Of a stretch of DNA of 64,000 nt, positions 54,430 to 64,000 are shown in pieces. The notes under the pieces are model-generated. The model was not told the DNA's origin, made no database searches, and saw only the letters and a list, made by a program, of their open reading frames with translations. How positions within the stretch are numbered: the stretch's first letter is position 1; each line of letters begins with the position of its first letter. Origin of the DNA: Parapristionchus giblindavisi (lineage: Eukaryota > Nematoda > Chromadorea > Rhabditida > Diplogasteridae); NCBI GenBank assembly GCA_943737045.1, contig CALSFV010000276.1, forward strand, positions 494,472 to 558,471, written 5' to 3'. Position numbers and translations under genes: made by a program.

Positions 54430-55713
54430 TCATGTCAAACTGTAATCTGGTGTTGATTCCACAATGCCCAAAGTACCAAAGTAGCTTTCACTCTGATAAG
54501 ACCAAAAGATTACCTGACATGAAAAATTTTCTGCTAGACCCAGCGTGTCATATACCAAACGAAAGAGTAAAAAATTCTGAATATTTTGCACGTTCCCATG
54601 TTGAACAACGGCCACTTCAGCCGAATTAACAAAATTGAATTATGCATTTTTGGCAATAAAGAATTCGTGACACGTCAATGCTTTATCGTAGCATATCGTA
54701 GCATATACCACGTGAAAGAGCAAAAAATTCTGAATAATCTACACTTCAGTTCATGTCAAACTGTAATCTGGTGTTGATTCCACAATGCCCAAAGTACAAA
54801 AGTAGCTTTCACTCTGATAAGACCAAAAGATTACCTGACATGAAAAATTTTCTGCTAGACCCAGCGTGTCATATACCAAACGAAAGAGCAAAAAATTCTG
54901 AGTATTTTGCACGTTCCCATGTTGAACAACGGCCACTGCAGCCGAATTAACAAAATTGAATTATGCATTTTTGGCAATAAAGAATTCGTGACACGTCAAT
55001 GCTTTATCGTAGCATATCGTAGCATATACCACGTGAAAGAGCAAAAAATTCTGAATAATCTACACTTCAGTTCATGTCAAACTGTAATCTGGTGTTGATT
55101 CCACAATGCCCAAAGTACAAAAGTAGCTTTCACTCTGATAAGACCAAAAGATTACCTGACATGAAAAATTTTCTGCTAGACCCAGCGTGTCATATACCAA
55201 ACGAAAGAGCAAAAAATTCTGAGTATTTTGCACGTTCCCATGTTGAACAACGGCCACTTCAGCCGAATTAACAAAATTGAATTATGCATTTTTGGCAATA
55301 AAGAATTCGTGACACGTCAATGCTTTATCGTAGCATATCGTAGCATATACCACGTGAAAGAGCAAAAAATTCTGAATAATCTACACTTCAGTTCATGTCA
55401 AACTGTAATCTGGTGTTGATTCCACAATGCCCAAAGTACCAAAGTAGCTTTCACTCTGATAAGACCAAAAGATTACCTGACATGAAAAATTTTCTGCTAG
55501 ACCCAGCGTGTCATATACCAAACGAAAGAGTAAAAAATTCTGAATATTTTGCACGTTCCCATGTTGAACAACGGCCACTTCAGCCGAATTAACAAAATTG
55601 AATTATGCATTTTTGGCAATAAAGAATTCGTGACACGTCAATGCTTTATCGTAGCATATCGTAGCATATACCACGTGAAAGAGCAAAAAATTCTGAATAA
55701 TCTACACTTCAGT
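54430..55713 (+). repeat. Trimer round with the GAGTAAAAAATTC marker
   Basis: The paired changes GAGTAAAAAATTC and CTGAATATTTTG (T at 54568, A at 54581) recur 963 bp later (55531, 55544). The same pair appears once more at 60988/61001, offset 6420 bp (20 monomers) from the first. Its neighbours share the same CTTCAG/CTGCAG order, which indicates a longer-range duplication. Confidence 0.75.
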
Positions 55714-57318
55714 TCATGTCAAACTGTAATCTGGTGTTGATTCCACAATGCCCAAAGTACAAAAGTAGCTTTCACTCTGATAAGACCAAAAGATTACCTG
55801 ACATGAAAAATTTTCTGCTAGACCCAGCGTGTCATATACCAAACGAAAGAGCAAAAAATTCTGAGTATTTTGCACGTTCCCATGTTGAACAACGGCCACT
55901 GCAGCCGAATTAACAAAATTGAATTATGCATTTTTGGCAATAAAGAATTCGTGACACGTCAATGCTTTATCGTAGCATATCGTAGCATATACCACGTGAA
56001 AGAGCAAAAAATTCTGAATAATCTACACTTCAGTTCATGTCAAACTATAATCTGGTGTTGATTCCACAATGCCCAAAGTACCAAAGTAGCTTTCACTCTG
56101 ATAAGACCAAAAGATTACCTGACATGAAAAATTTTCTGCTAGACCCAGCGTGTCATATACCAAACGAAAGGGCAAAAAATTCTGAGTATTTTGCACGTTC
56201 CCATGTTGAACAACGGCCACTGCAGCCGAATGAACAAAATTGAATTATGCATTTTTGGCAATAAAGAATTCGTGACACGTCAATGCTTTATCGTAGCATA
56301 TCGTAGCATATACCACGTGAAAGAGCAAAAAATTCTGAATAATCTACACTTCAGTTCATGTCAAACTGTAATCTGGTGTTGATTCCACAATGCCCAAAGT
56401 ACAAAAGTAGCTTTCACTCTGATAAGACCAAAAGATTACCTGACATGAAAAATTTTCTGCTAGACCCAGCGTGTCATATACCAAACGAAAGAGCAAAAAA
56501 TTCTGAGTATTTTGCACGTTCCCATGTTGAACAACGGCCACTGCAGCCGAATTAACAAAATTGAATTATGCATTTTTGGCAATAAAGAATTCGTGACACG
56601 TCAATGCTTTATCGTAGCATATCGTAGCATATACCACGTGAAAGAGCAAAAAATTCTGAATAATCTACACTTCAGTTCATGTCAAACTGTAATCTGGTGT
56701 TGATTCCACAATGCCCAAAGTACCAAAGTAGCTTTCACTCTGATAAGACCAAAAGATTACCTGACATGAAAAATTTTCTGCTAGACCCAGCGTGTCATAT
56801 ACCAAACGAAAGAGCAAAAAATTCTGAGTATTTTGCACGTTCCCATGTTGAACAACGGCCACTTCAGCCGAATTAACAAAATTGAATTATGCATTTTTGG
56901 CAATAAAGAATTCGTGACACGTCAATGCTTTATCGTAGCATATCGTAGCATATACCACGTGAAAGAGCAAAAAATTCTGAATAATCTACACTTCAGTTCA
57001 TGTCAAACTGTAATCTGGTGTTGATTCCACAATGCCCAAAGTACAAAAGTAGCTTTCACTCTGATAAGACCAAAAGATTACCTGACATGAAAAATTTTCT
57101 GCTAGACCCAGCGTGTCATATACCAAACGAAAGAGCAAAAAATTCTGAGTATTTTGCACGTTCCCATGTTGAACAACGGCCACTGCAGCCGAATTAACAA
57201 AATTGAATTATGCATTTTTGGCAATAAAGAATTCGTGACACGTCAATGCTTTATCGTAGCATATCGTAGCATATACCACGTGAAAGAGCAAAAAATTCTG
57301 AATAATCTACACTTCAGT

Positions 57319-60300
57319 TCATGTCAAACTGTAATCTGGTGTTGATTCCACAATGCCCAAAGTACCAAAGTAGCTTTCACTCTGATAAGACCAAAAGATT
57401 ACCTGACATGAAAAATTTTCTGCTAGACCCAGCGTGTCATATACCAAACGAAAGAGCAAAAAATTCTGAGTATTTTGCACGTTCCCATGTTGAACAACGG
57501 CCACTGCAGACGAATTAACAAAATTGAATTATGCATTTTTGGCAATAAAGAATTCGTGACACGTCAATGCTTTATCGTAGCATATCGTAGCATATACCAC
57601 GTGAAAGAGCAAAAAATTCTGAATAATCTACACTTCAGTTCATGTCAAACTGTAATCTGGTGTTGATTCCACAATGCCCAAAGTACCAAAGTAGCTTTCA
57701 CTCTGATAAGACCAAAAGATTACCTGACATGAAAAATTTTCTGCTAGACCCAGCGTGTCATATACCAAACGAAAGAGCAAAAAATTCTGAGTATTTTGCA
57801 CGTTCCCATGCTGAACAACGGCCACTGCAGCCGAATTAACAAAATTGAATTATGCATTTTTGGCAATAAAGAATTCGTGACACGTCAATGCTTTATCGTA
57901 GCATATCGTAGCATATACCACGTGAAAGAGCAAAAAATTCTGAATAATCTACACTTCAGTTCATGTCAAACTGTAATCTGGTGTTGATTCCACAATGCCC
58001 AAAGTACAAAAGTAGCTTTCACTCTGATAAGACCAAAAGATTACCTGACATGAAAAATTTTCTGCTAGACCCAGCGTGTCATATACCAAACGAAAGAGCA
58101 AAAAATTCTGAGTATTTTGCACGTTCCCATGTTGAACAACGGCCACTGCAGCCGAATTAACAAAATTGAATTATGCATTTTTGGCAATAAAGAATTCGTG
58201 ACACGTCAATGCTTTATCGTAGCATATCGTAGCATATACCACGTGAAAGAGCAAAAAATTCTGAATAATCTACACTTCAGTTCATGTCAAACTGTAATCT
58301 GGTGTTGATTCCACAATGCCCAAAGTACAAAAGTAGCTTTCACTCTGATAAGACCAAAAGATTACCTGACATGAAAAATTTTCTGCTAGACCCAGCGTGT
58401 CATATACCAAACGAAAGAGCAAAAAATTCTGAGTATTTTGCACGTTCCCATGTTGAACAACGGCCACTGCAGCCGAATTAACAAAATTGAATTATGCATT
58501 TTTGGCAATAAAGAATTCGTGACACGTCAATGCTTTATCGTAGCATATCGTAGCATATACCACGTGAAAGAGCAAAAAATTCTGAATAATCTACACTTCA
58601 GTTCATGTCAAACTGTAATCTGGTGTTGATTCCACAATGCCCAAAGTACCAAAGTAGCTTTCACTCTGATAAGACCAAAAGATTACCTGACATGAAAAAT
58701 TTTCTGCTAGACCCAGCGTGTCATATACCAAACGAAAGAGCAAAAAATTCTGAGTATTTTGCACGTTCCCATGTTGAACAACGGCCACTGCAGACGAATT
58801 AACAAAATTGAATTATGCATTTTTGGCAATAAAGAATTCGTGACACGTCAATGCTTTATCGTAGCATATCGTAGCATATACCACGTGAAAGAGCAAAAAA
58901 TTCTGAATAATCTACACTTCAGTTCATGTCAAACTGTAATCTGGTGTTGATTCCACAATGCCCAAAGTACCAAAGTAGCTTTCACTCTGATAAGACCAAA
59001 AGATTACCTGACATGAAAAATTTTCTGCTAGACCCAGCGTGTCATATACCAAACGAAAGAGCAAAAAATTCTGAGTATTTTGCACGTTCCCATGCTGAAC
59101 AACGGCCACTGCAGCCGAATTAACAAAATTGAATTATGCATTTTTGGCAATAAAGAATTCGTGACACGTCAATGCTTTATCGTAGCATATCGTAGCATAT
59201 ACCACGTGAAAGAGCAAAAAATTCTGAATAATCTACACTTCAGTTCATGTCAAACTGTAATCTGGTGTTGATTCCACAATGCCCAAAGTACAAAAGTAGC
59301 TTTCACTCTGATAAGACCAAAAGATTACCTGACATGAAAAATTTTCTGCTAGACCCAGCGTGTCATATACCAAACGAAAGAGCAAAAAATTCTGAGTATT
59401 TTGCACGTTCCCATGTTGAACAACGGCCACTGCAGACGAATTAACAAAATTGAATTATGCATTTTTGGCAATAAAGAATTCGTGACACGTCAATGCTTTA
59501 TCGTAGCATATCGTAGCATATACCACGTGAAAGAGCAAAAAATTCTGAATAATCTACACTTCAGTTCATGTCAAACTGTAATCTGGTGTTGATTCCACAA
59601 TGCCCAAAGTACCAAAGTAGCTTTCACTCTGATAAGACCAAAAGATTACCTGACATGAAAAATTTTCTGCTAGACCCAGCGTGTCATATACCAAACGAAA
59701 GAGCAAAAAATTCTGAGTATTTTGCACGTTCCCATGCTGAACAACGGCCACTGCAGCCGAATTAACAAAATTGAATTATGCATTTTTGGCAATAAAGAAT
59801 TCGTGACACGTCAATGCTTTATCGTAGCATATCGTAGCATATACCACGTGAAAGAGCAAAAAATTCTGAATAATCTACACTTCAGTTCATGTCAAACTGT
59901 AATCTGGTGTTGATTCCACAATGCCCAAAGTACAAAAGTAGCTTTCACTCTGATAAGACCAAAAGATTACCTGACATGAAAAATTTTCTGCTAGACCCAG
60001 CGTGTCATATACCAAACGAAAGAGCAAAAAATTCTGAGTATTTTGCACGTTCCCATGTTGAACAACGGCCACTGCAGCCGAATTAACAAAATTGAATTAT
60101 GCATTTTTGGCAATAAAGAATTCGTGACACGTCAATGCTTTATCGTAGCATATCGTAGCATATACCACGTGAAAGAGCAAAAAATTCTGAATAATCTACA
60201 CTTCAGTTCATGTCAAACTGTAATCTGGTGTTGATTCCACAATGCCCAAAGTACAAAAGTAGCTTTCACTCTGATAAGACCAAAAGATTACCTGACATGA

Positions 60301-60528
60301 AAAATTTTCTGCTAGACCCAGCGTGTCATATACCAAACGAAAGAGCAAAAAATTCTGAGTATTTTGCACGTTCCCATGTTGAACAACGGCCACTGCAGCC
60401 GAATTAACAAAATTGAATTATGCATTTTTGGCAATAAAGAATTCGTGACACGTCAATGCTTTATCGTAGCATATCGTAGCATATACCACGTGAAAGAGCA
60501 AAAAATTCTGAATAATCTACACTTCAGT
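57319..60528 (+). repeat. Tetramer block with an inserted dimer and a hybrid monomer
   Basis: Markers run as GCAGACGAATT (A at 57510, 58794, 59436) and CATGCTGAAC in the next monomer, then two ACAAAAG monomers. The order is P Q C C, P Q, then a C/P hybrid, then Q C C. The hybrid (about 59245-59565) has the C-type base at 59292 and the P-type base at 59436. Confidence 0.8.
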
Positions 60529-61847
60529 TCATGTCAAACTGTAATCTGGTGTTGATTCCACAATGCCCAAAGTACCAAAGTAGCTTTCACTCTGATAAGA
60601 CCAAAAGATTACCTGACATGAAAAATTTTCTGCTAGACCCAGCGTGTCATATACCAAACGAAAGAGCAAAAAATTCTGAGTATTTTGCACGTTCCCATGT
60701 TGAACAACGGCCACTTCAGCCGAATTAACAAAATTGAATTATGCATTTTTGGCAATAAAGAATTCGTGACACGTCAATGCTTTATCGTAGCATATCGTAG
60801 CATATACCACGTGAAAGAGCAAAAAATTCTGAATAATCTACACTTCAGTTCATGTCAAACTGTAATCTGGTGTTGATTCCACAATGCCCAAAGTACCAAA
60901 GTAGCTTTCACTCTGATAAGACCAAAAGATTACCTGACATGAAAAATTTTCTGCTAGACCCAGCGTGTCATATACCAAACGAAAGAGTAAAAAATTCTGA
61001 ATATTTTGCACGTTCCCATGTTGAACAACGGCCACTTCAGCCGAATTAACAAAATTGAATTATGCATTTTTGGCAATAAAGAATTCGTGACACGTCAATG
61101 CTTTATCGTAGCATATCGTAGCATATACCACGTGAAAGAGCAAAAAATTCTGAATAATCTACACTTCAGTTCATGTCAAACTGTAATCTGGTGTTGATTC
61201 CACAATGCCCAAAGTACAAAAGTAGCTTTCACTCTGATAAGACCAAAAGATTACCTGACATGAAAAATTTTCTGCTAGACCCAGCGTGTCATATACCAAA
61301 CGAAAGAGCAAAAAATTCTGAGTATTTTGCACGTTCCCATGTTGAACAACGGCCACTGCAGCCGAATTAACAAAATTGAATTATGCATTTTTGGCAATAA
61401 AGAATTCGTGACACGTCAATGCTTTATCGTAGCATATCGTAGCATATACCACGTGAAAGAGCAAAAAATTCTGAATAATCTACACTTCAGTTCATGTCAA
61501 ACTGTAATCTGGTGTTGATTCCACAATGCCCAAAGTACAAAAGTAGCTTTCACTCTGATAAGACCAAAAGATTACCTGACATGAAAAATTTTCTGCTAGA
61601 CCCAGCGTGTCATATACCAAACGAAAGAGCAAAAAATTCTGAGTATTTTGCACGTTCCCATGTTGAACAACGGCCACTTCAGCCGAATTAACAAAATTGA
61701 ATTATGCATTTTTGGCAATAAAGAATTCGTGACACGTCAATGCTTTATCGTAGCATATCGTAGCATATACCACGTGAAAGAGCAAAAAATTCTGAATAAT
61801 CTACACTTCAGTTCATGTCAAACTGTAATCTGGTGTTGATTCCACAA

Positions 61848-63860
61848 TTGCCCAAAGTACAAAAGTAGCTTTCACTCTGATAAGACCAAAAGATTACCTG
61901 ACATGAAAAAATTTTCTGCTAGACCCAGCGTGTCATATACCAAACGAAAGAGCAAAAAATTCTGAGTATTTTGCACGTTCCCATGTTGAACAACGGCCAC
62001 TGCAGCCGAATTAACAAAATTGAATTATGCATTTTTGGCAATAAAGAATTCGTGACACGTCAATGCTTTATCGTAGCATATCGTAGCATATACCACGTGA
62101 AAGAGCAAAAAATTCTGAATAATCTACACTTCAGTTCATGTCAAACTGTAATCTGGTGTTGATTCCACAATGCCCAAAGTACAAAAGTAGCTTTCACTCT
62201 GATAAGACCAAAAGATTACCTGACATGAAAAATTTTCTGCTAGACCCAGCGTGTCATATACCAAACGAAAGAGCAAAAAATTCTGAGTATTTTGCACGTT
62301 CCCATGTTGAACAACGGCCACTGCAGCCGAATTAACAAAATTGAATTATGCATTTTTGGCAATAAAGAATTCGTGACACGTCAATGCTTTATCGTAGCAT
62401 ATCGTAGCATATACCACGTGAAAGAGCAAAAAATTCTGAATAATCTACACTTTCAGTTCATGTCAAACTGTAATCTGGTGTTGATTCCACAATGCCCAAA
62501 GTACCAAAGTAGCTTTCACTCTGATAAGACCAAAAGATTACCTGACATGAAAAAATTTTCTGCTAGACCCAGCGTGTCATATACCAAACGAAAGAGCAAA
62601 AAATTCTGAGTATTTTGCACGTTCCCATGTTGAACACGGCCACTTCAGCCGAATTAACAAAATTGAATTATGCATTTTTGGCAATAAAGAATTCGTGACA
62701 CGTCAATGCTTTATCGTAGCATATCGTAGCATATACCACGTGAAAGAGCAAAAAATTCTGAATAATCTACACTTCAGTTCATGTCAAACTGTAATCTGGT
62801 GTTGATTCCACAATGCCCCAAAGTACAAAAGTAGCTTTCACTCTGATAAGACCAAAAGATTACCTGACATGAAAAATTTCTGCTAGACCCAGCGTGTCAT
62901 ATACCAAACGAAAGAGCAAAAAATTCTGAGTATTTTGCACGTTCCCATGTTGAAACAACGGCCACTGCAGCCGAATTAACAAAATTGAATTATGCATTTT
63001 TGGCAATAAAGAATTCGTGACACGTCAATGCTTTATCGTAGCATATCGTAGCATATACCACGTGAAAGAGCAAAAATTCTGAATAATCTACACTTCAGTT
63101 CATGTCAAACTGTAATCTGGTGTTGATTCCACAATGCCCAAAGTACAAAAGTAGCTTTCACTCTGATAAGACCAAAAGATTACCTGACATGAAAAATTTT
63201 TCTGCTAGACCCAGCGTGTCATATACCAAACGAAAGAGCAAAAAATTCTGAGTATTTTGCACGTTCCCATGTTGAACAACGGCCACTTCAGCCGAATTAA
63301 CAAAATTGAATTATGCATTTTTGGCAATAAAGAATTCGTGACACGTCAATGCTTTATCGTAGCATATCGTAGCATATACCACGTGAAAGAGCAAAAAATT
63401 CTGAATAATCTACACTTCAGTTCATGTCAAACTGTAATCTGGTGTTGATTCCACAATGCCCAAAGTACCAAAGTAGCTTTCACTCTGATAAGACCAAAAG
63501 ATTACCTGACATGAAAAATTTTCTGCTAGACCCAGCGTGTCATATACCAAACGAAAGAGCAAAAAAATCTGAGTATTTTGCACGTTCCCATGTTGAACAA
63601 CGGCCACTGCAGCCGAATTAACAAAATTGAATTATGCATTTTTGGCAATAAAGAATTCGTGACACGTCAATGCTTTATCGTAGCATATCGTAGCATATAC
63701 CACGTGAAAGAGCAAAAAATTCTGAATAATCTACACTTCAGTTCATGTCAAACTGTAATCTGTGTTGATTCCACAATGCCCAAAGTACAAAAGTAGCTTT
63801 CACTCTGATAAGACCAAAAGATTACCTGACATGAAAAATTTTCTGCTAGACCCAGGCTGT
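61848..63860 (+). repeat. Indel-rich stretch of the satellite
   Basis: Eleven one-base length changes in about 1.9 kb. Gained bases are near 61848, 61907, 62451, 62551, 62818, 62954 and 63197. Lost bases are near 62636, 62878, 63076 and 63763. A CG to GC swap (CCCAGGCTG) lies near 63856. Most fall in runs of A, T or C. The preceding 61.8 kb holds fewer than ten such changes. The satellite is otherwise normal here; sequencing or polishing error is the most likely cause. Confidence 0.85.
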
Positions 63861-64000
63861 CATATACCAAACGAAAGAGCAAAAAATTCTGAGTATTTTG
63901 CACGTTCCCATGTTGAACAACGGCCACTTCAGCCGAATTAACAAAATTGAATTATGCATTTTTGGCAATAAAGAATTCGTGACACGTCAATGCTTTATCG

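Larger units (their letters stand above)
26559..64000 (+). repeat. 321-bp satellite array, right segment
   Basis: The same satellite resumes immediately after the transposon, in the same orientation and in register: removing the 311-bp element and one 5-bp target copy restores an intact monomer. About 116 further copies follow up to the last base, which lies inside a monomer, so the array continues beyond the window. Length variants are a lost T near 30571, a 960-bp trimer present twice (39028-40947) with small deletions, and a cluster of one-base indels at 61848-63763. Copies are sorted into higher-order groups, listed separately. No gene is visible. Confidence 0.98.

Noticed and set aside
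62292..62609. A longer frame of 105 codons near the right end
   Set aside because: It results from one-base gains near 62451 and 62551 that join two of the usual monomer frames. These indels lie in the probable error-rich stretch.
1..64000. CRISPR array
   Set aside because: The repeats are 321 bp long and contiguous, with no short repeat alternating with unique spacers.
1..64000. rDNA spacer, telomere repeat or CENP-B box
   Set aside because: No rRNA sequence, no short G-rich telomeric repeat and no match to the CENP-B box core was seen in the monomer.

Overview
The whole window is one tandem satellite array. A monomer of about 321 bp (roughly 37% G+C, counted on the first unit) repeats head to tail from base 1 to base 64000, about 198 copies, always in the same orientation. 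The array runs off both ends of the window. I see no protein-coding gene, rRNA gene, CRISPR array or ordinary single-copy sequence. Many short open frames of 61-68 codons recur every 321 bp in three frames, but they are a by-product of the monomer and are not annotated as genes. A megasatellite-scale array, a short inverted-repeat transposon and a tRNA-derived pol III promoter with eukaryotic A and B boxes together point to a eukaryotic nuclear genome, in centromeric, pericentromeric or other heterochromatic DNA. The species cannot be told from the sequence; an animal is a guess.

The only interruption is at 26248-26558. It is a 311-bp non-autonomous DNA transposon (MITE-like) with 16-bp terminal inverted repeats that differ at one base, flanked by a perfect 5-bp target duplication (AAGTA). 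Further inverted blocks lie in collinear order inside the ends, so the element is a long imperfect foldback. Its central part carries, on the minus strand, a 73-nt degenerate tRNA (26331-26403) with good A and B boxes and a T5 run 15 nt downstream, which together make a compact pol III unit.

The array has structure at several scales. Each monomer contains an ancient internal duplication: two 47-bp blocks about 81% identical and 153/168 bp apart, so the 321-bp unit looks like a former dimer of about 160 bp. Diagnostic variants show that monomers were later amplified in higher-order groups, mostly trimers (963 bp) and tetramers (1284 bp). These are seen at about 0.7-2.6, 20.4-23.9, 23.6-25.5, 33.9-38.0, 39.0-40.9, 42.2-51.5, 51.9-54.4 and 57.3-60.5 kb. 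Longer-range duplications have offsets of 3210, 5134 and 6420 bp. A hybrid monomer at about 59.25-59.57 kb looks like a captured recombination junction.

From 61.8 to 63.8 kb the array shows a burst of one-base indels, mostly in short homopolymers, unlike the rest of the window. This is more likely a sequence-quality problem than biology.
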